Origin: Azospirillum brasilense
GTDB lineage: Bacteria > Pseudomonadota > Alphaproteobacteria > Azospirillales > Azospirillaceae
Assembly (NCBI RefSeq): GCF_007827795.1
Contig: NZ_VITI01000015.1
Location: 62,621-126,620 of the forward strand
Length of the DNA: 64,000 nucleotides
Direction of reading: 5' to 3'
The translations under genes were made by a program, and so were the position numbers. Every line of letters starts with the position of its first letter. Position 1 is the first letter of the stretch. The notes under the pieces are model-generated. The model saw only the letters and a program-made list of their open reading frames with translations. It was not told where the DNA came from and searched no databases. Of this stretch, positions 37,158 through 45,379 are shown piece after piece.

Positions 37158-37200
37158 CGCGTCTTGCGCAAGGTGCCACATTTCTATTGGCATTTTGCGC
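37151..37200 (+). promoter_or_regulatory. candidate operator/promoter of the RES toxin-antitoxin operon
   Basis: TTGACG at 37152-37157 resembles a -35. The palindrome TTGCGCAA at 37162-37169 is echoed by TTGCGCA at 37193-37199. Between them lies an inverted repeat TGCCA-N9-TGGCA at 37172-37190. Such symmetry next to an Xre/ParS-type antitoxin start (37213) suggests an autoregulatory site. Confidence 0.45.
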
Positions 37201-37212
37201 AGGGAGGCTTCA

Positions 37213-37656
37213 ATGCCCGGCTATGAGGCGGCTTTGGCGGACCGTCAGCGATCCTTGACCGCGGTGCTTCTGGGGCTTGACCAGCCGCCCGCCGACGACC
37301 TGGCGGTGGTGCGGGTCGTGCGCAACCGCCTGCGCACCCAGGCCATCGGCGCGTTGCAGGCGGCGGGGCTGGACGCCAGGGCGCTGGGCCGGATCATTCC
37401 CCGCCGCACCTTGGAGCACCGCCGACAGAAGGGTGAGGCGCTGTCGCTGGAGGAAAGCGAGCGCGCCTACCGGACGGCAAGCGTCCTGGCGCTGGCCGAG
37501 GCGGTGTTCGGCAACCGCGACAAGGCGCTGTCCTGGCTGAACGCCCCCAAGGAGCGGTTCGGCGGCGAGGCGGCGGTCGATATGATCGATACCGATGTCG
37601 GGGCGCGGCTGGTGGAGGACGCGCTGATCCAGATCGACGAGGGCTATTTCGCGTGA
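37213..37656 (+). CDS. Xre/MbcA/ParS-type antitoxin of a RES toxin-antitoxin pair
   Basis: This 147-residue protein has an N-terminal helix-turn-helix-like Xre part (VRVVRNRLRTQAIGALQAAGLDARALGRIIPRRTLEHRR) and a C-terminal DUF2384 antitoxin/toxin-binding domain (ALSLEESERAYRTASVLALAEAVFGNRDKALSWLNAPKERFGG, ending in an acidic helix). It would neutralise the downstream RES-domain toxin and repress the operon. GGGAGG is upstream of the ATG. Its stop shares a base with the toxin start (TGATG). Confidence 0.9.
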   Translation: MPGYEAALADRQRSLTAVLLGLDQPPADDLAVVRVVRNRLRTQAIGALQAAGLDARALGRIIPRRTLEHRRQKGEALSLEESERAYRTASVLALAEAVFGNRDKALSWLNAPKERFGGEAAVDMIDTDVGARLVEDALIQIDEGYFA

Positions 37657-38099
37657 TGCTCTGGCGCATCAGCAACCACGCCGACCTCCAGGGCATCGGC
37701 GGGCTGCGCGCGCCGGCCCGGTGGCACAACCGGGGCCGTCCGGTGGTTTACCTGGCCGAATCCCCGCCGGGCGCCTTGATCGAAATCCTTGTCCATCTCG
37801 AGGTTTCGTCTCCGGCCATGCTGCCGGACCGTTACCGCCTGCTGGGTGTCGCGGTGGAGGATGGCGTGGCCGCGCCGCCTTGCCCGCCGCTGCCGCCCGA
37901 CTGGACCGTCCGCAGCGAGGTCACCCGGGCCATCGGCGACGCGTGGTTGGCGCAGCGGGCCTCGGCCTTGATGCGGGTGCCGAGCGCCATCATGCCGAAC
38001 GTCCACAATGTGCTGCTCAACCCCCTGCATCCCGACAGCGCACGGGCGCGGATCGTCGAGGTGGTGGATGTCCCCTTCGATCCGCGCCTGTTCCGCTAG
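37656..38099 (+). CDS. RES-domain toxin (NAD-degrading family)
   Basis: This 147-residue protein begins MLWRISNHADLQGIGGLRA and has the RES fold residues: ARWHNRGRPVVYLAESPPGALIEIL near 21-45 with the conserved R and Y, RVPSAIMPNVHNVLLNPLHPDS near 108-129, and a conserved glutamate. Characterised RES toxins deplete NAD+ and halt growth. It is translationally coupled to the DUF2384 antitoxin, as in known type II pairs. It ends 9 bp from the convergent response regulator gene. Confidence 0.9.
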   Translation: MLWRISNHADLQGIGGLRAPARWHNRGRPVVYLAESPPGALIEILVHLEVSSPAMLPDRYRLLGVAVEDGVAAPPCPPLPPDWTVRSEVTRAIGDAWLAQRASALMRVPSAIMPNVHNVLLNPLHPDSARARIVEVVDVPFDPRLFR

Positions 38100-38108
38100 C
38101 CGCAGGTA

Positions 38109-38507
38109 TCAGGAAAACAGTTCCATCGTGTCGGGAACCTTGGTGGGCGTCCGCCCGGCCAGGATGGCGCCGACCGCCTCGACTGCGGACACCAGCGAGG
38201 TTTGCGAGAAGGGCTTGGGCAGGCAGCCCACCCCATACTCGCGCGTCGGCTCCACCTCCTCGCGGTAGGAGGTGACGAACAGGCAGGGGATGCCCAGCGC
38301 GGTCATCCGGCGGGCCGCGTCGATGCCGCTGGAACCCTGGGCGAGATGGATGTCCACCAGCGCCAGATCCGGCTTGATCTCCTGCGCCAGGATCAGCGCC
38401 TTTTCGCTGGTGGAGGCCGGCCCATGCACCTCGTGCCCGGCGGTCTCCAGGTAGAAGCTCTGCTCCATGGCGATGAGGACCTCGTCCTCGACGAGAAGGA
38501 TCTTCAT
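38109..38507 (-). CDS. single-domain response regulator paired with the HWE-type kinase
   Basis: This 132-residue receiver has VEDEVLIAME near 6-15, phospho-acceptor aspartate in LALVDIHLAQGSSG (about D51), the T in FVTSYRE and the lysine in CLPKPFS. This form resembles the FixJ/CheY-like receivers served by HWE/HisKA_2 kinases. I chose the ATG at 38507, which overlaps the kinase stop (ATGA); a GTG three codons earlier is possible. It has no output domain. Confidence 0.87.
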   Translation of the reverse strand: MKILLVEDEVLIAMEQSFYLETAGHEVHGPASTSEKALILAQEIKPDLALVDIHLAQGSSGIDAARRMTALGIPCLFVTSYREEVEPTREYGVGCLPKPFSQTSLVSAVEAVGAILAGRTPTKVPDTMELFS

Positions 38508-40393
38508 CCGTTCCACTCCGCCGCGCTGTCTTCAAGGATGGGTCCGCGCGTTTCCGGCATGGTCAGCGCGATGCGGAAGGATGTGCCCCGGTCGACCGGC
38601 ATCAGCGTGACCGTCGCCCCGACCTGACCGGTCAGGCTGGTGATCAGTCTCATGCCGAGACTGCGCGACCGCCGCATGTCGAACCCGACGGGAAGGCCGG
38701 GGCCCTGGTCGGCCACGGTCAACGCCAGCAAGTCGCCGGCCCGGTCCAGCGAGACCAGGACGTTGGCGGGCGAGGCGCCGCGGTGCTTGATGGCGTTGGT
38801 GATCAGTTCGTTGGCGATCAGTCCCAACGGCGCCGCCTGATCGATGGGCAGGTCGACGCGCTCGGCCCGCACCTCGATCGAGCCCAGCGTGTCGCCGCCC
38901 GACGCGCGGGACAGGTCGGTGCACAGCTCGTTCAGGTAGCTGCCGAACTCGATGGTCTGGAACTGCTCGGTCTGGTACAGCCGGCTGTGCACCCGCGCGA
39001 TGGCGTCGATGCGGCTGCGGGCGTCCTGGAAATGAACCCGCTCGGTGGCGCCCGGCAGGCTCATGGTCTGGAGAGTCAGCAGGCTGGAGACGAGCTGCAG
39101 GCTGTTCTTCACCCGGTGGTTCACTTCGCGCAGCAGCGTGGACTTTTGCCCGACCAGCTTGCGAAGCGCCGCCTCCATCGACTTGATCTCGGTGACGTCG
39201 ATGTGCATCAGCACCGCTCCGCCGAAGGGGCCGGCGGCCATCGGTGCCGCAAGACAACGGTACCAGCGCGCCCCGGCGTGGGACAGGCCCGGATATTCGA
39301 TGGACACCGGCGCCCCGCCGCGCAGCAGGCCGCGCAGCCCCTCGATCAGCGCGTCGGCATGCTCCGCCCCGCTGCGCGTGGCGGCGCAGGCCTCCAGATA
39401 ATCGTCGCCGATGGCCGATCCATCGCCGAGAAAGCCGGCTTGCGGACCGCTTTCCGCCCAGGCTTTGTTGACGAAAATGATGTGTCCGCCATGGTCGAGC
39501 ACGGCGATGTGCGCCGGCAGCGCGTCCAGCGTGGCCTTGGTCTGCTCGGCCAACTGGCGCATGGCGAGCGCGTTGGCCTTCAGCTCCTCGCGGGTGCGCC
39601 GGCGTTCGGTGATGTCGCGCAGGACGCCGGTGATGAAGCTCCGCCCCTCCGACTCCCAGCGGGCGAGCGACACCTCCAGATCGATGCGGGTGCCATCGCG
39701 CTTGCGCCCGATCAGCTCCACCGGGGCCGGCCGCCCAGCCGGGTCGCGCTCCAGCAGGCCGGACCAGTCGGGGGAGCCTTCGGCGAGGAAGAGGCTGACA
39801 TGCTGGCCGATCAGCTCGTTGGGCGGAAAGCCGAACTGCCGGGCGGCGGCCCCGTTGGCCCATTGCACGACGCCGCGCGTGTCGGTGGTGACGATGGCGT
39901 CGGGGGCGGTGTCCACGATGGCGCGGTAGCGCGCGTCCCGCTGCTCGCGCAGCACCCGTTCCCGGTTGACCACCGCGGTGACGTCGCTCACCTGGATCAG
40001 ACAGTAGGAGGCGTTGCTGACGATGAAGGGACGGATGAGCACGTTGTGGACCATCCGCCTCCCGTCGGCGCAGCGCAGCGGGAACAGCACCGGGTTCAGC
40101 GTGTGGGACAGGACGCTAGGCGCGCCGGTCTCCAGCACGTCGCGCACCGCGTTGTGCAGGCGGGTGTCGCGCAGGGATGGCAAGGCCTCCACCAGTTCCC
40201 GACCGTGGATGTCGGAATCGGGGGTGCCCGACGCCCTTTCCATCCAGCGATTCCAGAACTGGACGCGGCCATGGCGGTCCAGCACGACGATGCCGGCGTC
40301 CATTGCGTCCAGAAGACCATTCAGCCAGGGCATGCGCTTAAACTCGGTCGGTTCCATCGGGCGTTCCGGCGGCGATGCGGTCGATGAATCCAT
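38504..40393 (-). CDS. PAS-PAS-PAS HisKA_2/HWE-type sensor histidine kinase
   Basis: This protein of up to 629 residues has no membrane segment. Three PAS domains lie at about 25-145, 150-265 and 285-405 (GIVVLDRHGRVQFWNR, AIVTTDTRGVVQWANG, HIAVLDHGGHIIFVNK). The phospho-acceptor H426 is in LLREVNHRVKNSLQLV, the HisKA_2 signature. The ATPase has LIANELITNAIKHR and DQGPGLP, then SLGMRLI. The third PAS is preceded by a coiled linker. The ATG at 40393 overlaps the cheC-like gene by 56 bp; ATG 40357 or 40333 are alternative starts. It probably senses a cytoplasmic redox or ligand signal and phosphorylates the regulator encoded next. Confidence 0.9.
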   Translation of the reverse strand: MDSSTASPPERPMEPTEFKRMPWLNGLLDAMDAGIVVLDRHGRVQFWNRWMERASGTPDSDIHGRELVEALPSLRDTRLHNAVRDVLETGAPSVLSHTLNPVLFPLRCADGRRMVHNVLIRPFIVSNASYCLIQVSDVTAVVNRERVLREQRDARYRAIVDTAPDAIVTTDTRGVVQWANGAAARQFGFPPNELIGQHVSLFLAEGSPDWSGLLERDPAGRPAPVELIGRKRDGTRIDLEVSLARWESEGRSFITGVLRDITERRRTREELKANALAMRQLAEQTKATLDALPAHIAVLDHGGHIIFVNKAWAESGPQAGFLGDGSAIGDDYLEACAATRSGAEHADALIEGLRGLLRGGAPVSIEYPGLSHAGARWYRCLAAPMAAGPFGGAVLMHIDVTEIKSMEAALRKLVGQKSTLLREVNHRVKNSLQLVSSLLTLQTMSLPGATERVHFQDARSRIDAIARVHSRLYQTEQFQTIEFGSYLNELCTDLSRASGGDTLGSIEVRAERVDLPIDQAAPLGLIANELITNAIKHRGASPANVLVSLDRAGDLLALTVADQGPGLPVGFDMRRSRSLGMRLITSLTGQVGATVTLMPVDRGTSFRIALTMPETRGPILEDSAAEWNG

Positions 40394-40979
40394 GGATCAG
40401 TCCCTTCAGCGACTCCAGAGACGACAGACCCATGAGCAACGCGATGTAGCCGCGGATGCTCCGGCTGCGGATCAGGAAGTCGATGTAGAGGAACATCACC
40501 AGCTCGTCGGGGTTCGGCCCATTGCTTTGGAAGATGCGGTCGCTGTCCCCGCGCAACACGCTGGGCAGCGAGATGTCCAGATTGTCCTTCAGCGTGTTGG
40601 CCATCACGACCAGGCAGCCGTTGAGGATGATGTTGCCGATCTCGGCGAGCGCGTCCTGCTCCAGATCGACGATCTCCTCCAGGCTCAGCTCGCTGCCCAG
40701 GACGGCGCGGGCCAGCTCCAGACTGTTGGTCTCGGGGAAGATCAACAGGGCACGACCGGAAAAGGACCCTTCGAAACGCTGCTCCACCGCGACGAGGCTC
40801 ATTTTCTCACGCGCGGCCAGAAGGCCGGCGGCGTCGTTGCGGCTGACGATCTCGATGGAGGGAACCGACAGCAGGACCTGATCCGCGACCATGCGGCTGA
40901 GATGGGTCGCGGCACGGCCGACGCCCATGTTCACCAGTTCGGTCAGCGCGTCGCGCTCGAGGTCACTCAGATCAACCAT
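40338..40979 (-). CDS. CheC-family phosphatase-like protein, second copy
   Basis: This 213-residue protein has both CheC active-site helices: ELVNMGVGRAATHLSRM near 14-30 and EIGNIILNGCLVVMANTL near 112-129. It is related to the product at 27365 (both start with a D-L-ERDALTEL helix). It is the first gene of an operon with the PAS histidine kinase and a CheY-like regulator, which is unusual: it probably dephosphorylates that regulator. CAAATTGGGA lies 102 bp upstream. Confidence 0.87.
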   Translation of the reverse strand: MVDLSDLERDALTELVNMGVGRAATHLSRMVADQVLLSVPSIEIVSRNDAAGLLAAREKMSLVAVEQRFEGSFSGRALLIFPETNSLELARAVLGSELSLEEIVDLEQDALAEIGNIILNGCLVVMANTLKDNLDISLPSVLRGDSDRIFQSNGPNPDELVMFLYIDFLIRSRSIRGYIALLMGLSSLESLKGLIHGFIDRIAAGTPDGTDRV

Positions 40980-41220
40980 GCACCGACGCTCCCGTCTCCA
41001 TGGAAGCGCCGTGGCATCGGCGCCCCCAGGCACAGTGCGACAGGAACGCCATCAAAGTCTCCCCCGTCAACGGCATAGGCCAAATTGGGAGTGCTCTAGG
41101 CAGTTCAGCAACAAGGTGCCGTCGATCCAACAATTGGTTCCTTCCATTGATCGCGGTTCGAATAAAAGGGCCGCCTGTATTATGGTCCGGCGTGACGCTC
41201 CGCCGCACCCCTGTTGCGGC

Positions 41221-42372
41221 TCAGGCCGCCAATCGGCGGACGAGATCCCGGAGGAACCCTTCGCAGGCCGTGACCTGGGTGACGTCGATGTACTCGTTGG
41301 GCTGATGCGCCTGATCGATGGAGCCCGGGCCGCAGAGCACGGTGGACAGGCCGGCCTCCTGGAATTGCCCGGCCTCCGCCGCGAAGGAAACCATGCCGGT
41401 GTCGTTGCGCCCGGTCAGGGCGTGGCAGAGCTGGGCCGCCGGCCCGTCCGGTTCCGGCGCGAGGCCCGGCACGCCGGCGAGCTGCTCGGTGCGGATGTCG
41501 CAATCCGGGCTGATCCGCCGCATGGCGGCGCGCAGCCGCTCGCATTCCGCCTCGAACCGGTCGCGGTAGCGCGTCCAGTCGTCGCCGGGCAGCGGGCGGA
41601 TGTCCCAGACGAAGGAACAGTGGCGGGCGGTGATGTTGGCCGCCGTGCCGCCTTCGATCGTTCCGACCTGCAGCGTGGTGAAGGGCGGGTCGAACCCGCA
41701 GGCGGGGTCCGCGGCCGCGGCGTTCTCCGCGGCCATGTCGCCGACGAGCGTGACGAGCCGCGCCGCGGTCATCACGGCGCTGACCCCGCGATCGATCTGG
41801 GACGAGTGGACCTCGTGCCCGGTGACCGTGGTGCGCAGCACGTAGCAGCCCTTGTGGGCCAGCACGACCCCCATCGAGGTCGGCTCGCCGACGATGACGG
41901 CGCTGGGGCGCGGCAGCTCATGGGCGATCCGGGCGATCATGGCCGGGGCGCCGATGCAGCCGACCTCCTCGTCGTAGGACAGCGCCAGATGCAGCGGCCG
42001 CTTCAGCCCAGCCTCCAGGATCTCCGGCAGCAGGGCCAGCGCCACCGCGGGGAAGCTCTTCATGTCGGCGGTGCCGCGCCCGTAGAGGCGCCCGTCGCGC
42101 TCGACCAGGGTGAAGGGATCGGTGTCCCAGGGCTGCCCGTCCACCGGCACCACGTCGGTGTGGGCCGACAGCACCACGCCGCCTTCGGTCATCGGGCCGA
42201 TGGTGGCGAACAGGTTCGCCTTGGCGCCATCCGGGCTGGGGACAAGCCGGCTTTCCACGCCGTATCCGGCGAGATAGTCCCGAACCCAGTCGATCAGCGC
42301 CATGTTGGAACGGCGCGAGACCGTGTCGAAACCGACCAGGCGGGCGATCATCGCCTTGGAGACGTCTTGCAC
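41221..42372 (-). CDS. argE: acetylornithine deacetylase ArgE
   Basis: This 383-residue M20 metallohydrolase removes the acetyl group from N-acetylornithine in arginine synthesis. Metal ligands are in LSAHTDVVPVDGQPW (near 68-82), GRGTADMKSF (near 98), SYDEEVGCIGA (near 131) and VGEPTS (near 159), and near the C-terminus CGPGSIDQAHQPNEY. The start is GTG at 42372. A succinyl-diaminopimelate or related amidase is possible within the family, but the overall pattern fits ArgE. Confidence 0.92.
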   Translation of the reverse strand: MQDVSKAMIARLVGFDTVSRRSNMALIDWVRDYLAGYGVESRLVPSPDGAKANLFATIGPMTEGGVVLSAHTDVVPVDGQPWDTDPFTLVERDGRLYGRGTADMKSFPAVALALLPEILEAGLKRPLHLALSYDEEVGCIGAPAMIARIAHELPRPSAVIVGEPTSMGVVLAHKGCYVLRTTVTGHEVHSSQIDRGVSAVMTAARLVTLVGDMAAENAAAADPACGFDPPFTTLQVGTIEGGTAANITARHCSFVWDIRPLPGDDWTRYRDRFEAECERLRAAMRRISPDCDIRTEQLAGVPGLAPEPDGPAAQLCHALTGRNDTGMVSFAAEAGQFQEAGLSTVLCGPGSIDQAHQPNEYIDVTQVTACEGFLRDLVRRLAA

Positions 42373-42636
42373 CCTTACGATCCAATCTGCGGGCCATTCT
42401 GCGGGACGACGCCGCTGACTCCGCGCTTGTGATAATCTTTAGCAGTCAGACACTGGCCCCTGCATCATACGAAGTCAAATGAGTCGTCCGGATTGCGCGG
42501 ACATAGCGGCCAACGGCAATCACCGGTTGGAAGGCTCTCCCGCAATCGGAGCGCCATCCAACCGGTCGCAAAGCGGGATCGCTCGGACCGGACCCTCAGG
42601 GGGCGAAAGGCAGCGAGACGAAAGGCGGTGGGGCGG

Positions 42637-42984
42637 TCAGGCCGCCGACCAGACTTTCTCGGTCAGGATCGTGCGCACCAGGGTCAACGCGCTCTCGGCG
42701 CTCTCGCGCCCGTCGAGCTTCGCCGCCACCGCTTCGATCTGGGCCGGCGGCAGGGTGGCACGCAGGCGCCGCACCGTGTCGGTCAGGTGCTTCCTGGCGA
42801 AGCGCGCTTGGTTCCCGCGTTCCGACAACTCCTGGAAGGCCAACCGCCGGGTGGTCGCGTCGCGTCCGGCGCTGGCCGCCGTCGCCCGCTCCGCCGCCGC
42901 CGCAAGCTCGTTGGAGGATTGGAGATAATTGCTGATGGCTTCGGTCAGGATACGGTTGGCTTGAAGCAAGGGATCAAGGGACAT
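42637..42984 (-). CDS. small alpha-helical protein of unknown function
   Basis: This 115-residue protein is predicted to be all helix and mildly coiled coil (LLQANRILTEAISNYLQSSNELAAAAERATAASA, then ELSERGNQARFARKHLTDTVRRL). No membrane segment, cysteine or known motif is visible. I chose the ATG at 42984; an in-frame codon 19 residues upstream would add an unrelated basic stretch. Likely a genuine gene from its codon use, but without assignable function. Confidence 0.6.
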   Translation of the reverse strand: MSLDPLLQANRILTEAISNYLQSSNELAAAAERATAASAGRDATTRRLAFQELSERGNQARFARKHLTDTVRRLRATLPPAQIEAVAAKLDGRESAESALTLVRTILTEKVWSAA

Positions 42985-43273
42985 GCGCTGAACTCTTTGC
43001 CTTCCGTGACGGCACTGGGCCGCAGACGGCCCCCTTGCCAAGACGTTTCACCCGAAGTTAATTGGGCCGGCCGGCCCGTATCAACCCGGCGAAGGGTTCT
43101 ATGCGGACCGCAAGCCTGACAGCGCCGGTGCCGGTGGGGCGCAGCCGACGCATGGTCTATCACCGTCCGCTGTCTGTCGAGGCTGGACAAGCAATGGGCC
43201 TATGAATTTCCTATGAACTAAGGCACGCTTTCTTTGTGTGCGTTTATCGTCACATAAACCGGGCACTAAAACG
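42985..43273. other. intergenic stretch upstream of the DUF2934 gene
   Basis: I see no gene here. It holds the divergent control region between the small helical gene (minus) and the DUF2934 gene (plus), including an AT-rich part near 43200-43255. The EcfG-like promoter follows immediately and is described separately. Confidence 0.4.
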
Positions 43274-43299
43274 GGAACCCACGGGCACAGGACGCCGTT
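43274..43299 (+). promoter_or_regulatory. EcfG-type general stress promoter of the DUF2934 gene
   Basis: GGAACC at 43274-43279, a 16-bp spacer, then CGTT at 43296-43299 matches the alphaproteobacterial EcfG consensus GGAAC-N16/17-CGTT. It lies 68 bp before the ATG of the downstream gene. Confidence 0.68.
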
Positions 43300-43325
43300 T
43301 CCCTCGAGCGTCGATGTTTCTGCGG

Positions 43326-43357
43326 CCAAAGCCCACTTGGACCAAAGCCCACTTGGA
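43326..43357. repeat. perfect 16-bp tandem duplication
   Basis: CCAAAGCCCACTTGGA occurs twice with no gap (43326-43341, 43342-43357), in the 5' untranslated region of the DUF2934 gene. Most likely replication slippage; it moves the promoter 16 bp further from the start codon. Confidence 0.9.
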
Positions 43358-43366
43358 GACGGAAGA

Positions 43367-43864
43367 ATGCAAGGCGATCGTGAGGACCGCATCCGCCACC
43401 GCGCCTATGAGATCTGGGAGCGCGACGGGCGACCGGAGGGACGGGGAGAGGACCATTGGGCGCAGGCCTGCGCCGAGATCGAAGCCGAAGACCGCGCAAC
43501 CACCATGGCGGAGCCGGCCGCCATGGTCGCGGCCGTTAAGGATGCCGCCACGGGCGCGGTGAAGAAGGCGGTCCGCCGGACCAAGACGGTGGCGACCGAA
43601 CTGCTGGGCGTCGGCCTGAACGCCGTGGTCGATGTGGTCGAGGAGGCCGTCGCCTCCAAGAAGCCGCGCGCCCGCAAGGCCAAGGCCGAAGCGGCGGCCA
43701 CGAACGAAGCCCCGGCCGAAGCCCCGGCTGCGGAGCCGGTTCCGGCAGCCCCTAAGGCGGCGAAGCCGCCCCGCGCCAAGGCCGTGAAGGCGGAAACGGC
43801 GAAGCCGGCCGGTCCGCGCACCCGCCGCAAGCCGGCCGTGTCGGACACCGAACCGGCCCATTGA
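43367..43864 (+). CDS. DUF2934 protein with histone-like Ala/Lys/Pro-rich tail
   Basis: This 165-residue protein has an N-terminal DUF2934 domain (RIRHRAYEIWERDGRPEGRGEDHWAQA, about 8-34). A middle helix follows (AMVAAVKDAATGAVKKAVRRTKTVATELLG) and then a low-complexity tail rich in A, K and P (about 100-165) resembling the tails of histone H1-like proteins. DUF2934 proteins are common in rhizobia-like bacteria and often stress-induced; the EcfG-like promoter upstream agrees. The tail could bind nucleic acid. Start ATG 43367, preceded by GGAGACGGA. Confidence 0.85.
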   Translation: MQGDREDRIRHRAYEIWERDGRPEGRGEDHWAQACAEIEAEDRATTMAEPAAMVAAVKDAATGAVKKAVRRTKTVATELLGVGLNAVVDVVEEAVASKKPRARKAKAEAAATNEAPAEAPAAEPVPAAPKAAKPPRAKAVKAETAKPAGPRTRRKPAVSDTEPAH

Positions 43865-43886
43865 CCCGCACCGGCCCTGCGCGCTC

Positions 43887-45182
43887 CTAAACACAGGGGC
43901 GGATGTAGGGCCGGTTCGCCTCCCACAGTTCGTCCAGGATCTTCACGGCGGCGTCTGTGGAGTTTATCACCGGGTCGATCAGCAAAGCCTGGAGCGCCAA
44001 CTCCTTTGAGGCGTGAACCGCCGCCTCGACGGACAGTTGCTGGACGCTTGCCTGGACGTGCAGCAATTTGGCGATCGGGTCGGGCAGGGGGCCGAGCGAA
44101 ACCGGGTGGACGCCCGCCGCGTCGGCCAACAGCGGCACTTCCACCGCCAGATCGGGCGGCAGGTTGGGAATGGCGCCCTGGTTGTAGACGATCCCCGACT
44201 CGATGAACCGCTTCTGGTTGTGCAGCACCCCGGTGATGACCTGCACGGCCCGCTCGCCCCAGGACGGTTGAGTCCAGTCGTCCGGCACCGATGTCGTCCC
44301 GGCAATCGTCCCGTCCATCAGCGCGTTGAGGATGCCGCGTCCGCGCTCGTCCTCCGTGAAGTCGAATCCATGCTCCCCGCCTTCCCAGCCGTAGGGGAGG
44401 TATTCGCCCATATGGTCGTCGCTGCAGGTCGGCCACAGGCCGAAGCTGTTGAACAGGCGACGGGTCAGCGGCGTGAAGGCCAGATCGTGGGTCTTCTCCT
44501 TCTCGCGCAGCAGCGGGTAGAGATCGCGTCCGGTCGCCTTGTCGCGGATGTGCATCAGCCACTGGAAATGGTTCAGCCCGGCGCCCCAGACCTCGACGTC
44601 CTTCTCGGCCATGCCGAGGATCTGGCAGATGAACCAGCGGGCCAGGAAGATGCCGTGGCACAGGCCCAGCGTCTTGACCTTCGTGTATTTGCCGAGCCCA
44701 AGAACGACGCGGCTTTCCGGGTTGGACAGGTTGATGAACTGCGCGTCCGGGCACAGTTCCTCGATGTCGCGGGCGAAGTCGAAGATCAGGGGCAGGGTGC
44801 GCAGTGTGAAGAACAGGCCGCCGGGGCCACCGTTCTCGCCGAGCGTGTGGCGGATGCCATGCTTCTTCGGCACCTCGAAATCGAGTTTCCACAGGCGGTT
44901 GCGGTCGATGGCGACGGAGTTGACGACGAATTCGGCACCCCGCAGGGCGGCGCGGCGGTCGGTGGTCTGTTCGATGATCAGGCCGGCATTGCCCTTGGCG
45001 TTCAGCAGGCGGGCGAGCGCCGTCATGCGGTCGAGCGCCGCCGGATTCGTGTCCACCAGCGTCAGGGTGCTGCCCGCCAGCTCCGTCGTGGTGAAAAGGT
45101 CGCGGTACATGCTCAGCCCGAAGGCCGCGCTGCCGGCGCCCAGGAAGACGATCCTGGTGGTTTTGGGAGTGGTAATGGCCAT
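43887..45182 (-). CDS. GH4 family alpha-glucosidase/alpha-galactosidase
   Basis: This 431-residue NAD+- and metal-dependent glycosidase has the Rossmann loop IVFLGAGSAAFGLSMYRD near 11-28, NSVAIDRNRLWK near 88, the metal-binding GLCHGIF near 173 (C and H ligands), and LNHFQWLMHI near 203. GH4 enzymes act by an oxidation-elimination mechanism on disaccharides or their phosphates in the cytoplasm; the absence of an obvious phosphate pocket cannot be judged by eye. It diverges from a GH1 beta-glucosidase across a 197-bp AT-rich control region. Confidence 0.9.
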   Translation of the reverse strand: MAITTPKTTRIVFLGAGSAAFGLSMYRDLFTTTELAGSTLTLVDTNPAALDRMTALARLLNAKGNAGLIIEQTTDRRAALRGAEFVVNSVAIDRNRLWKLDFEVPKKHGIRHTLGENGGPGGLFFTLRTLPLIFDFARDIEELCPDAQFINLSNPESRVVLGLGKYTKVKTLGLCHGIFLARWFICQILGMAEKDVEVWGAGLNHFQWLMHIRDKATGRDLYPLLREKEKTHDLAFTPLTRRLFNSFGLWPTCSDDHMGEYLPYGWEGGEHGFDFTEDERGRGILNALMDGTIAGTTSVPDDWTQPSWGERAVQVITGVLHNQKRFIESGIVYNQGAIPNLPPDLAVEVPLLADAAGVHPVSLGPLPDPIAKLLHVQASVQQLSVEAAVHASKELALQALLIDPVINSTDAAVKILDELWEANRPYIRPCV

Positions 45183-45379
45183 GGGACGCCTCCCGCCGGC
45201 GGGAATGCTGCTGTGCTGATTTGTCAGGGCAGCCGCCTTGCGCCAAATATACACTTATTAGGTCGAAGAGACTATACCTGATGGTTAGAATAAGCGCGCT
45301 GATCTGTTCGCTCGCGCAACATGGTGTTCGCATACGCGACAGTGCGTGTGCAGCATAATCATTTTGAGGGAGTTCCGCC
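45183..45379. promoter_or_regulatory. divergent control region between GH4 and GH1 genes
   Basis: These 197 bp are locally AT-rich (AAATATACACTTATTAGG) and contain GCGCG...CGCGC and other short symmetries. Two divergent promoters are expected, but none can be assigned with confidence. Confidence 0.3.

Noticed and set aside
34675..37179. 834-codon minus-strand frame opposite cheA
   Set aside because: Low-complexity Arg/Gln/Gly composition and no domain; cheA is fully supported on the plus strand.
43326..43357. Tandem 16-bp duplication considered as the start of a CRISPR or VNTR array
   Set aside because: Only two copies without spacers; simple slippage is enough.
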